NCBI GenBank assembly: GCA_026988585.1
Contig: JALSKY010000253.1
Location: 1 to 8,489 of the forward strand
Origin: Deltaproteobacteria bacterium
Lineage (GTDB): Bacteria; Desulfobacterota; Dissulfuribacteria; Dissulfuribacterales; QOAL01
DNA: 8,489 nt
Direction of reading: 5' to 3'
The position numbers and the translations under genes are program-made. Below, piece after piece: positions 1-7,705 of the stretch. A model generated the notes under the pieces. It made no database searches. It saw only the letters and a program-made list of their open reading frames with translations, and was not told where the DNA came from. How positions within the stretch are numbered: position 1 is the stretch's first letter; every line of letters begins with the position of its first letter.

Positions 1-1346
1 TAACAATCGAATAGAAGCTCTTTAAAGAAATACTCAAAATTAGCAATACAACCATCGAATCCTTTGTCTGAAAGTTTAACCAAGAATCTTTTGGCAGGAT
101 TGAAAAGCCCCTTGCCCGGTTCAAACATCATGGCATGAATAAGTTCCCCAAGGATATAGCTTGGATGAATTCGTCCCCTGCCATCGAGAGAGACCTCCCT
201 TGGAGCAGATAGGTTTAGCCCGCTGGAAAGATCTCTTTTGAATATGAAACTCTTCCACTCCTCAGGGAACAGAAGCTCCGGGAGAAATTCACGCCACTCC
301 TTCAGATACTCTCCTGCCTGATCAAGCACCTGGGCCACATGTTGATAGGTCAAACCCGGGCCTGTAAGATGGATCCCCTCATATCCCATGCCCAAAATAA
401 CAGCCACCATCCTGGCCCCCCGGTCAAGTCTGGCCTGAAGCCCTTTGTCCTTGGAGTTGGATTCCTCTTCAATAGTCTTGAGCAGTCCTTTCGGCATGGT
501 ACAGCCGGGGATCATGTCTCTGTAAATGATTTCTGCCAGTCTATAGGTAGGAATAATAACTGTGGCAAGAAGCGGGATATCCTTGCGGAACATCCCATTA
601 AACCGATCCATTACCAGCCGAATCTCATGATACTTCCTGTAATCAAATCCCATCTGGGTGATAACGAATTGAGCACCTGCCAGCAATTTTTTCTTGAGCT
701 TGATATATTGATATACCTGCTCTGAGATAAGACGTTTGAAAGGAGTAACTACACATCCGGCATGAAATGGCATGGGAGGTAGCTTGACTCCGGCACCCAG
801 AGAGCCTTCCGGAAGGGTTAAACCTTTTTTCATCTCCTGCACCATCTCAAGGGCCTGAACTGAATCCAGGTCAAAGACCGGCTTGGCCTGTCCTTTGAAA
901 CCATAACGCGGATAATCTCCAGTCATAACCAGAAGATTGTTCAATCTTGCCCGGTCCAGTTCGAAGAGCTGGCTCTCTATGAGATTTCTGTTCTTGTCCT
1001 TACATGAAAAATGGATAATGGCAGAACTCCCCAGTGACTGAAGCTCCTGGCCAAGAGAAAGCGGGGTCAATGCAGGATGGCCTCCAGCATTGTCAGTGAC
1101 AGTGAGGGCACTGATCCTGGAGTCTGTTACTGCATCCTGAGCAAAATGAAGAATCTTTTCCAGAACTTTGCCCTTGGAGGCCCGGCCAGGCACAAGCTCA
1201 AAGGTTATGGCAGCCTTTCTTATATCCTGTATTCTGCCATCTCCGTCCTTTCTTGCCTGTACAGCCTGCTCCAGGGCCTTTTTCAGCCTGCCTCTCGGAG
1301 TCTCCTCACTGGGAAGAGCAGCGCCATCTTTCCACTTTTTATCCAT
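1..1346 (-). CDS. metF: Methylenetetrahydrofolate reductase, long form (3' end cut by window edge)
   Basis: The reading frame starts at ATG 1344-1346 and stays open for 448 codons to the left edge. An in-frame TAG lies upstream, and AGGA sits 7 bases before the ATG. The family reduces 5,10-methylene-THF to 5-methyl-THF in a flavin-dependent TIM barrel in the cytoplasm. Visible family motifs are ITFELVPGR (47-55, with E50 matching the catalytic Glu of E. coli MetF), VTDNAGG (83-89), HFSCKD (112-117), a GD pair at 143-144 (matching the RGD loop that contacts FAD) and ITQMGFD (229-235, with the folate-contacting Gln). The barrel ends near residue 340, yet at least 108 more residues follow, so this is longer than the roughly 300-residue E. 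coli enzyme. The extension ends FKELLFDC at the edge and then a partial codon TA. This resembles the entry to the Cys-rich C-terminal MTHFR domain of anaerobes (MetV-like), but the cluster itself is outside the window. Family call is strong; the domain-extension call is inference. Confidence 0.9.
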   Translation of the reverse strand, partial: MDKKWKDGAALPSEETPRGRLKKALEQAVQARKDGDGRIQDIRKAAITFELVPGRASKGKVLEKILHFAQDAVTDSRISALTVTDNAGGHPALTPLSLGQELQSLGSSAIIHFSCKDKNRNLIESQLFELDRARLNNLLVMTGDYPRYGFKGQAKPVFDLDSVQALEMVQEMKKGLTLPEGSLGAGVKLPPMPFHAGCVVTPFKRLISEQVYQYIKLKKKLLAGAQFVITQMGFDYRKYHEIRLVMDRFNGMFRKDIPLLATVIIPTYRLAEIIYRDMIPGCTMPKGLLKTIEEESNSKDKGLQARLDRGARMVAVILGMGYEGIHLTGPGLTYQHVAQVLDQAGEYLKEWREFLPELLFPEEWKSFIFKRDLSSGLNLSAPREVSLDGRGRIHPSYILGELIHAMMFEPGKGLFNPAKRFLVKLSDKGFDGCIANFEYFFKELLFDC

Positions 1347-1447
1347 CTCTTTGTCCTGAAAGTAGTGTGTTCTCAAACCATATTGCAGTAACTATCCAAA
1401 AATTTTTTCTTTTACAATTCAAGAAGTAATCCGGGAACCATGAACCA
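1347..1447 (-). other. 101-base gap between selB and the metF-like gene
   Basis: No gene of useful length is present. On the minus strand the gap holds an A/T tract (AAAAAATTTTT, about 1400-1410) with a TTGAAT hexamer upstream, but no good -10 box at proper spacing. The A/T tract is not preceded by a GC-rich hairpin, so it is not a convincing terminator. It is the longest gap in the window, so the metF-like gene may have its own promoter here, though none can be pinned down. No tRNA-like fold or T-loop consensus is visible. Confidence 0.4.
1354..1357 (-). promoter_or_regulatory. Ribosome binding site of the metF-like gene
   Basis: AGGA (within CAGGAC) lies 7 bases upstream of the ATG at 1346. 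It supports that start over an in-frame TTG ten codons further upstream. Confidence 0.6.
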
Positions 1448-3424
1448 TCATCCCTTTGGGGCCGATCTCAGCTTTCTCTTGTCACCAACCCTGATGGTCA
1501 CCCGTTTAGAATCCAGGTACTCAAGTAGTGGAATCATATACTTCCTGCTTAGCCCTCCACTGATCTCACGAAATTCGGGCACCCCCATCTCCCCCTGTTT
1601 GAGGAGATATTCCACTACACGATTCTCGAGATCTGCAATAGCATCAGGATGATAATATAGATTGTCTTTGAGACGCACAATCTTCCCTTCCCGAACCAGC
1701 AAGTCAAAAATCTCTGAGACATCCTGTTCTGAAATCTTGCCTGAAACCTGCTCAACAACCTCCTGTCTGGATGGAGGTGTCAAACCTGCCTCTGAATAGA
1801 CAGTCTCTATCCTTTTCCTTGCTTCAGTTGCATCCGCTTCCAGGGTGACCTTGTGAGAGGAGAGACGAACCAGCTCCCTTTCCGCTACCAGCTCGCCTGA
1901 CTGGACCAATCCATCCAGCAACTTGCTGAAGAGCCTGGCAGCCAAGCCCTTGGTGGATTGGTCCGATGCATCACTCAGGCCAGGAAAGAGACGTGATTTC
2001 AACTCCTCCCTGCTCATACCGGTAAGCAGGGGATTCTTCTTATGATAATCCTCAAGGAGCTCACGGGCCCGTTTCATTAACAGCTCCAGCACCTCTGCAG
2101 AAACCAGCCGGCCGTCTGCATCAAACCTGATTGCCCGCCTGCTGCTGAGAATCCTCTCCAATTCCCTGACCAGAGGCTTTCCATAAAGACCGGTGCGAAT
2201 AGCCAGTTCCTGGGGTGAAAGCCCTCGGATACCAGCATTGCGCAGGTGGAGCAGGAGCAGCTCCGCAGGCTCACCAGTAGCAATGATTTCCAGTTCTGCC
2301 CACTGCTCAGCCCTGGTGCGTTTTCTCTTTCTTGGGATCGGGTTCAATATTCTGCCACCACCAATGGTACGGATAGGCGAATAACTCCTGATCACAAACC
2401 GGTCCTGAGGCAATACAGCTACAGGTTCATCCAGTTTCAACTGTGCGTACACTCGGTGGCCAGGAGCGACTTCATCTCCGTGAAGAAGAATTCTGCCCAT
2501 GATCTCTGCAGTACCTGCATGAAAGCGCACAGGTGCCCTATGCCTCAACGGCCTCTCATTGGAAGCAAGATAGTCAAACTCTATATCCAGAAGATAGCTG
2601 GGATGCAGAGCGCCGGGAGAGGCCACCACCATCCCCCTGTGAACCTGATCCTTGCTGACCCCCTGAAGATTCAATGCTGTTCTGAGGCCAGGCAAGGTCT
2701 TTTCTGCCTCTTGGCCATGCACCTGTATCCCCCTGATCTTTGCCTCCAAACCCTTTGGATAGACGGTAACATCCTGGCCAGTGGATATCTGGCCTGAGAT
2801 GGCAGTTCCCGTGACTACTGTGCCAAACCCCTTCATAATAAAAGAACGGTCTACCGGTAACCGGAATGGACCTGCAGGCTTCCTGGAGGGGATCTCAGAT
2901 ACCAGTCTGTCGATTGTATTCAGGAGATCTTCCAGTCCCTGACCCGTAACCGATGATACCGGACATACAGGTGCATCTTTCAGAAAGGTGTCTGACAGGA
3001 ACTCCCTCACATCTTCAGAGACCAGTTCTAGCCACTCTTCATCCACCATGTCCACCTTGGTGAGAACAACTATCCCCTGTTTCACCCCGAGAAGCTGGCA
3101 GATCTCCAGATGTTCAGTGGTCTGAGGCATCACCCCTTCATCTGCTGCTATTACCAGGGCCACCAGATCCACACCCATTGCACCGGCCACCATATTTTTG
3201 ACGAATCGCTCGTGACCAGGTACATCCACAACACCGATACTGGTGCCGGAAGGCAGAGAGAGCTTAGCAAAACCCAGCTCGATTGTGATACCCCTCTCCT
3301 TCTCCTCCTTGAGCCTGTCTGTATCGGTCCCTGTAAGGGCCTTTACCAGAGAGGTCTTTCCATGGTCTATATGGCCTGCAGTGCCAAGAATGATGGTTTT
3401 GGTATCAGGTGTTTGCATGGACAT
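1448..3424 (-). CDS. selB: Selenocysteine-specific translation elongation factor SelB
   Basis: SelB is a GTPase that carries selenocysteyl-tRNA to the ribosome and binds the SECIS hairpin of selenoprotein mRNAs. From ATG 3424 the protein is 658 residues; E. coli SelB is about 614. The GTPase motifs are complete: G1 GHIDHGKT (17-24), the switch I region with RGITIELGFA (44-53), G3 DVPGH (67-71) and G4 TKVD (122-125). Two beta-barrel domains follow, then a long C-terminal half of winged-helix type that ends in a segment with EYLDSKRVTIRVGDKRKL, typical of SelB and absent from EF-Tu and IF2. The start is ambiguous. ATG 3424 and ATG 3418 lack a clear Shine-Dalgarno sequence, while TTG 3433 overlaps the metG stop by four bases and has AAGG four bases upstream. 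Either way selB directly follows metG and is probably co-translated. Neither selA, selD nor a tRNA-Sec gene lies in the window. Confidence 0.96.
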   Translation of the reverse strand: MSMQTPDTKTIILGTAGHIDHGKTSLVKALTGTDTDRLKEEKERGITIELGFAKLSLPSGTSIGVVDVPGHERFVKNMVAGAMGVDLVALVIAADEGVMPQTTEHLEICQLLGVKQGIVVLTKVDMVDEEWLELVSEDVREFLSDTFLKDAPVCPVSSVTGQGLEDLLNTIDRLVSEIPSRKPAGPFRLPVDRSFIMKGFGTVVTGTAISGQISTGQDVTVYPKGLEAKIRGIQVHGQEAEKTLPGLRTALNLQGVSKDQVHRGMVVASPGALHPSYLLDIEFDYLASNERPLRHRAPVRFHAGTAEIMGRILLHGDEVAPGHRVYAQLKLDEPVAVLPQDRFVIRSYSPIRTIGGGRILNPIPRKRKRTRAEQWAELEIIATGEPAELLLLHLRNAGIRGLSPQELAIRTGLYGKPLVRELERILSSRRAIRFDADGRLVSAEVLELLMKRARELLEDYHKKNPLLTGMSREELKSRLFPGLSDASDQSTKGLAARLFSKLLDGLVQSGELVAERELVRLSSHKVTLEADATEARKRIETVYSEAGLTPPSRQEVVEQVSGKISEQDVSEIFDLLVREGKIVRLKDNLYYHPDAIADLENRVVEYLLKQGEMGVPEFREISGGLSRKYMIPLLEYLDSKRVTIRVGDKRKLRSAPKG

Positions 3425-3429
3425 TGATG

Positions 3430-5364
3430 TCAACTGACCTTGGCGCCTGGGGTTATGTCACCATCCACCGTGACCAGACGCAGGGTGTCACCATCCTTTG
3501 CAGCGAGAAGCATCCCTTCGGATACCACTCCCCTGAGCTTGGCAGGCTTGAGGTTGACCACTACTATAACCTTTTTGCCTATTATCTCTTCCGGCTTGTA
3601 ATACTGGGCTATTCCCGCAACAATGGTCCTCTCTTCAGGGGCCGCAACCCTGAGCTTCAGAAGGCGGTCCGCATTGGGATGGGCTTCAGCCTCCTTTATC
3701 TCCGCCACCCTGAGATCAACCTTGAAAACATCATCTATGGTGATAACTCCGTTACTCTCCTGTTTTTTCTCTTCCACTTTATTTTTCTCTCCTGTTTTCT
3801 TCGCCTGTTTCCTTTTTCTCTTCTCTTTATTCTCCCGCTCAATCCGGGGAAACAGTGAAGGAATTCTAACAGTGGCATCACCTGGCAGCAGCCTGCCCCA
3901 CTCAAGCCCATCCGAACTCATTTCCTGTACAGGATCCCTTCCAAGGGCAGAGATCATCCTTGAAGATGCCTCAGGTATTACCGGACTCAACATTACCCCG
4001 ACAAGCCTGAGAAACTCCAGCAACACATAGAGCAGGCTGTCAAGCAGCTCAGCCTTTTCAGGATCCTTGGCAAGTTCCCAAGGAGCCATGGAATCTATCA
4101 CCTTATTAGCCCTGTTCAGCTCCCTCCACACATTGGCCAAGGCCAGATGCATCTCGAAATCTGACATCCTTTCCATATACTCCCTGACCAGTGTCTCGGC
4201 CTGCTGCTCCAGCTCACGATGAGGGCCATGAACCCCGGAATCCTTGGGAATGACACCATTACGATATTTGTGCAGCATGGTATTGGTGCGGCTGAACAGA
4301 TTCCCGAGATCGTTTGCCAGGTCCGCATTGATCCTGGTGGTAAAGGTCGCCTCACTAAACCCTGCATCCAGGCCGAAATTCATCTCCCGCATCAGGCAGT
4401 ATCGTACTGCATCTGCACCAAACTGCTCCACTAGCCAGGCGGGGCGTATGACATTGCCAAGGCTCTTGGACATCTTCTCATCCTTCATCTTCCAGTAGCC
4501 GTGGACATGGAGCCTCCTGTAAGGCTCGATCCCTGCACTCTTCAACATGCATGGCCAGTAGATGGCATGGGGCTTGAGAATGTCCTTGGCAATGACATGC
4601 TCGACAAACGGCCAGAACCTGCGAAACAGATCTCCGTCCGGAAAATCCACTCCGGTAAGATAGTTTATCAAGGCATCGAACCAGACATAGGTGACGAAAT
4701 TCTCATCAAAGGGGAGAGGTATCCCCCAGGAGAGCCGCTTGACAGGACGGGATATACATAGATCCTCCAATGGATCCTTCAGGAAAGAGAGGACCTCATT
4801 CCTGTATCTCTCAGGCGTGATGAAATCCGGATTCTTCTTTATATGGTCTATAAGCCAATCCTGATACCTGCTCATGAGAAAAAAGTAGTTCTTTTCCTTG
4901 AGGGGAACAGGTTCGGTCTTGTGATCCGGACACTTGCCATCTACCAGCTCCCGTTCAATGAGAAATCTCTCACAGCCATAGCAGTAGAGACCTTCATACT
5001 CCCGGAACTCGATATCTCCCTTTTCATGGACCGTATTCAGGATCCTCTGCACGGTCCGCACATGCTGTGAGTCAGTAGTCCTGATAAACCTGTCTGGTTG
5101 AACATGGAGCAGGGGCCAGGTATTGCGAAACATGTTGCTTATCCTGTCAACATATTCCTTGGGCGTCTCTCCATTTCGCTCTGCGGCCTGAACTATCTTG
5201 TCCCCATGTTCATCCGTACCTGTGAGAAAAAAGGTTTCATCACCTATGAGCCGGTGAAAACGTGCCTGAACATCCGCCACTACTGTGGTATAGGCATGGC
5301 CGAGATGGGGTTCTGCATTTACATAATATATTGGTGTTGTGATATAAAAACCGGATTCATTCAT
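3430..5364 (-). CDS. metG: Methionyl-tRNA synthetase with C-terminal tRNA-binding domain
   Basis: This class I synthetase attaches methionine to tRNA-Met, including the initiator. The 644-residue protein has HLGH (20-23, the HIGH motif), TGTDEHG shortly after, a zinc knuckle with C128, C131, C145 and H148, KMSKS at 297-301, and the helical anticodon-binding domain with the family's PW pair at 428-429. A highly charged Lys/Glu linker (about 508-537) leads into a Trbp111/EMAP-like OB domain (about 541-644, starting IDDVFKVDLRVAEI), which dimerises the enzyme and adds tRNA affinity in MetG of many bacteria. ATG 5364 reuses the last base of the ricT stop (TGATG); GTG 5367 gives a four-base overlap instead. 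GGAAAG at 5373-5378 can serve either start. The TGA at 3430-3432 is followed or overlapped by selB. No frameshift or missing catalytic motif is seen. Confidence 0.97.
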   Translation of the reverse strand: MNESGFYITTPIYYVNAEPHLGHAYTTVVADVQARFHRLIGDETFFLTGTDEHGDKIVQAAERNGETPKEYVDRISNMFRNTWPLLHVQPDRFIRTTDSQHVRTVQRILNTVHEKGDIEFREYEGLYCYGCERFLIERELVDGKCPDHKTEPVPLKEKNYFFLMSRYQDWLIDHIKKNPDFITPERYRNEVLSFLKDPLEDLCISRPVKRLSWGIPLPFDENFVTYVWFDALINYLTGVDFPDGDLFRRFWPFVEHVIAKDILKPHAIYWPCMLKSAGIEPYRRLHVHGYWKMKDEKMSKSLGNVIRPAWLVEQFGADAVRYCLMREMNFGLDAGFSEATFTTRINADLANDLGNLFSRTNTMLHKYRNGVIPKDSGVHGPHRELEQQAETLVREYMERMSDFEMHLALANVWRELNRANKVIDSMAPWELAKDPEKAELLDSLLYVLLEFLRLVGVMLSPVIPEASSRMISALGRDPVQEMSSDGLEWGRLLPGDATVRIPSLFPRIERENKEKRKRKQAKKTGEKNKVEEKKQESNGVITIDDVFKVDLRVAEIKEAEAHPNADRLLKLRVAAPEERTIVAGIAQYYKPEEIIGKKVIVVVNLKPAKLRGVVSEGMLLAAKDGDTLRLVTVDGDITPGAKVS

Positions 5365-6620
5365 CACTTTTTCTTTCCGTCTCCTCTCTTTGCCCTATGC
5401 CTGGCTCTCTTTTTCTGCGCAGAGTGAGTGCTCCCCCTGTTCTTCCTTCCTGCCTCACCAGTGGTGCCGTCCCTGGTCTTTTCATACTGTTTCTCTGAAT
5501 CAGAGGATTGAGCCTTATGGACAATTTTCTGCTCACCTCGATCCTGATCCGGGTTGGATGGACTCCCCTCACCAGTATCGTCCCTGCCGGAAAGATCTCC
5601 AAGCATATAATCCTCAAAGGAGCCGTCCGGCATCAGTACAGTAACTTCCCGTTTGAAGATGTTCTGGCGAACCACCCTGCCCTGCCCCTTTGGTGTAACA
5701 CATGACTTGCCAAGCCCGGGCATATCCCTAGAGAGCTCCCGATAGGTGTCATACTCAAAGGTCAAGCAGCAGAGCAGCCTTCCGCAAAAACCTGATATCT
5801 TGTTGGGATTCAATGGAAGATTCTGGGCCTTGGCCATCTTGATGGAGATGGGATCAAAGCCCTTGAGAAAACCAGCACAGCACAGCTCGCGGCCGCAGCT
5901 TCCGACTCCGCCTATCATTTTGGCCTCGTGCCGGATCCCAATCTGCCTCATCTTGATCCGTATTTTCAATTCCTTTACGAGCTCCTTGACAAGCTCACGA
6001 AAATCAACCCTCCCGTCAGATGAGTAATAAAAAACGATTTTGCTGCCATCGAAATAACGTTCAACCCGTACCAGCTTCATCCTGAGCCCAAGTTTTTCAT
6101 TGAGCCGCTGACAGAGTGCCCAGGCCTCCTGCTCCTTCTCTACATTGTGGTAATATTCTTCGATTTCGCTGGTCGTGGCGAACCTCTTTACAGTTCTTGG
6201 CAGGTTCTTTTCAGGAAGCTCTGCCCTGAAGGCCCTGTCAATTACCTGGCCCACCTCAATGCCGTGATCCGTTTCCACCACGACCCACTCGCCAGGAGTG
6301 ATCTTAAGGTCGCCGGCGAGAAAGGTCACCGGCACTGCCTCTGGTCTCAAACGGACACGACAGAGCCTGACCTCTTTGAAAACAGGCTGATCATGCTCCT
6401 GAAAAGCCGCTTCATCTTTCAGGGGCTGAGACAAGGCAGAACTGTCCCCCTCTGGTGGATGGCTCTCTTCACGTGCTACATCGGAATGGTGGCTTGCAGG
6501 GAGATCTTCTGGGATCACCTCAGGCCCATCCTTGATCAGGGAATTCTGTGCCTGTTTACCAAGGGGCACCTCATCCACGGTTATAATCGAGTTATCTTTT
6601 TGACTATCTTGTTCTTTCAT
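5364..6620 (-). CDS. ricT: PSP1-domain protein, RicT/YaaT family, with long N- and C-terminal extensions
   Basis: The core (about residues 82-342) matches the PSP1/YaaT family. It includes the Cys motif CGRELCC (242-248), the block IKMAKAQNLPLNPNKISG (260-277) and a second Cys motif CGRLLCC (279-285), with C307 further on. In Bacillus, RicT works with RicA and RicF in an Fe-S-containing complex that affects RNase Y-dependent mRNA processing, sporulation and biofilm; its role in Gram-negative bacteria is much less clear. At 418 residues this is far longer than Bacillus RicT (about 275). An acidic, Ser/Pro-rich N-terminal stretch (1-80) and a polar tail (343-418) turning strongly basic at the end (KKRARHRAKRGDGKKK) are both probably disordered. 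ATG 6620 is the first possible start because an in-frame TGA sits two codons upstream; there is no good Shine-Dalgarno at normal spacing. The stop overlaps the metG start, and holB ends 51 bases upstream. Confidence 0.93.
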   Translation of the reverse strand: MKEQDSQKDNSIITVDEVPLGKQAQNSLIKDGPEVIPEDLPASHHSDVAREESHPPEGDSSALSQPLKDEAAFQEHDQPVFKEVRLCRVRLRPEAVPVTFLAGDLKITPGEWVVVETDHGIEVGQVIDRAFRAELPEKNLPRTVKRFATTSEIEEYYHNVEKEQEAWALCQRLNEKLGLRMKLVRVERYFDGSKIVFYYSSDGRVDFRELVKELVKELKIRIKMRQIGIRHEAKMIGGVGSCGRELCCAGFLKGFDPISIKMAKAQNLPLNPNKISGFCGRLLCCLTFEYDTYRELSRDMPGLGKSCVTPKGQGRVVRQNIFKREVTVLMPDGSFEDYMLGDLSGRDDTGEGSPSNPDQDRGEQKIVHKAQSSDSEKQYEKTRDGTTGEAGRKNRGSTHSAQKKRARHRAKRGDGKKK

Positions 6621-6628
6621 ATGATTTC

Positions 6629-6641
6629 AGGAAAACTTCCT
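6629..6641. repeat. Small inverted repeat just upstream of ricT
   Basis: The 13-base palindrome AGGAAAACTTCCT has five-base arms and a three-base centre. It lies 9-21 bases before the ricT ATG, inside the 51-base gap after holB. On the mRNA the AGGA copy is 17 bases from the start, too far for a normal Shine-Dalgarno sequence. It has no U run, so it is not a terminator. It may be chance. Confidence 0.25.
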
Positions 6642-6671
6642 AAACTGTTTGAGAATATCCATACTTTATGT

Positions 6672-7688
6672 TCATACCCCTGTTTCGTGCCTTTGATGGC
6701 AGGTGAGTTGATCCGTCCAGAAGAGCAAGGCCCTCATCAGTACCAGTTCCCGATTTACGTTTCTTTCAACCATTCTGTTCAGTTTGACAAGCTCCTGCTG
6801 GTAATGGATTAAGCTATCACAATTGACCGCTTCAGCCAATATGGACAGAGCCCGTTTCTGACTCATATCAGAGATTAGAAGCCTTTCTGGTATATCCACA
6901 CTGCTCTTTAACAGCAACAGATCCCTGACCAGCATCTCCATAGCCGCAAGAAGGGCAAGGGTCTCTATGTTATCTGCGGAAAACCGTTTTTTAAGAGAAA
7001 AAACTGCTGGAACCAGATTTGAATCAACTACTGCATCCAAAAAGGCGTTAAAAGCCTGATGAATGAGCTGTTCCTTATCCAGGAGCCGACCATGTTGAGG
7101 AGTTTCATCTCCCTCTGCTTCTGGTAGATCTTCTGTCAACTCGCCGTGCGCATTGACAGCCATTCTCAACTCCTGGCACCTGGAGACCACGGTATCCAAA
7201 AGCTGGGCAGAGCTCTCTGCTGTGAGAATCATATAGTTGTGAACTGGTGGTTCTTCAAGGGTCTTCAGAAATGCATTGGCACTGTCCAAGGACATCTTTT
7301 CAACCTGATGTATCAGGACCACCCTGGCACGCCTGTTCAGTGGCGAAAAGGAGAGTGAGGCCTGAATATCCCTGATCCGGGAAATCGTGATGGCCCTGTC
7401 ACCCTCAGGCTCTAAAACAATCAGATCTGGGTGGGTGCCATGGGCTACCTTTCTGCATGAGGCACACTGGCCGCAGGCTGCACAGACAGGAAACGAACCA
7501 GTGTTCTCCTGTTCAGAATCAGTTTTAGAAATCATGGGAGAATCGCATAAGATGATGGCTGCAATGGCTTCTGCCTCCTGTTTACGAAGGTGAGGCAAAC
7601 CGCCTGTAACCAGTAATGCATGATGCAGCCTGCCTGATTTCAGGGCTTGGCCCACCAGGACAAGAGGCCGCATGATCTCCTCTTTCAT
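6672..7688 (-). CDS. holB: DNA polymerase III delta' subunit (clamp loader)
   Basis: Delta' is the non-catalytic AAA+-fold subunit of the clamp loader that places the beta clamp on primed DNA. The 338-residue protein starts with a family-like segment (HHALLVTGG, 22-30). It carries a zinc-binding module with C69, C72, C75 and C78 in regular C-x2-C spacing, preceded by C48. It then has NAFLKTLEEPP (138-148) and the SRC motif at 169-171, which supplies the arginine finger in delta' and gamma/tau. The Walker A loop is degenerate: residues 28-43 lack the GK[ST] triad. The Walker B position reads VVLIHQVEK instead of the acidic DE pair, so it should not hydrolyse ATP. A C-terminal helical domain fills roughly 215-338. 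The SRC motif alone would also fit dnaX, but the length, missing ATPase motifs and place before ricT and metG favour holB. ATG 7688 has AGAGGA five bases upstream. Confidence 0.93.
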   Translation of the reverse strand: MKEEIMRPLVLVGQALKSGRLHHALLVTGGLPHLRKQEAEAIAAIILCDSPMISKTDSEQENTGSFPVCAACGQCASCRKVAHGTHPDLIVLEPEGDRAITISRIRDIQASLSFSPLNRRARVVLIHQVEKMSLDSANAFLKTLEEPPVHNYMILTAESSAQLLDTVVSRCQELRMAVNAHGELTEDLPEAEGDETPQHGRLLDKEQLIHQAFNAFLDAVVDSNLVPAVFSLKKRFSADNIETLALLAAMEMLVRDLLLLKSSVDIPERLLISDMSQKRALSILAEAVNCDSLIHYQQELVKLNRMVERNVNRELVLMRALLFWTDQLTCHQRHETGV

Positions 7689-7693
7689 AACGT

Positions 7694-7699
7694 TCCTCT
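7694..7699 (-). promoter_or_regulatory. Ribosome binding site of holB
   Basis: AGAGGA ends five bases before the ATG at 7688. It is the best Shine-Dalgarno match in the window and fixes the holB start. Confidence 0.7.
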
Positions 7700-7705
7700 T
7701 TTGAT

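Noticed and set aside
339..725. Plus-strand open frame of 128 codons
   Set aside because: Antisense to the MTHFR gene, whose minus-strand frame is open throughout and carries the family motifs.
1347..1447. Possible tRNA-Sec gene or terminator between selB and the metF-like gene
   Set aside because: No T-loop consensus, no acceptor pairing and no GC-rich hairpin before the A/T tract could be found.
2246..2797. Plus-strand open frame of 183 codons
   Set aside because: Entirely antisense to the conserved selB sequence, with composition expected of a shadow frame.
6147..6812. Plus-strand open frame of 221 codons
   Set aside because: It lies antisense to ricT and the end of holB, both with clear family motifs; its translation has no recognisable domain and no good ribosome binding site was seen.
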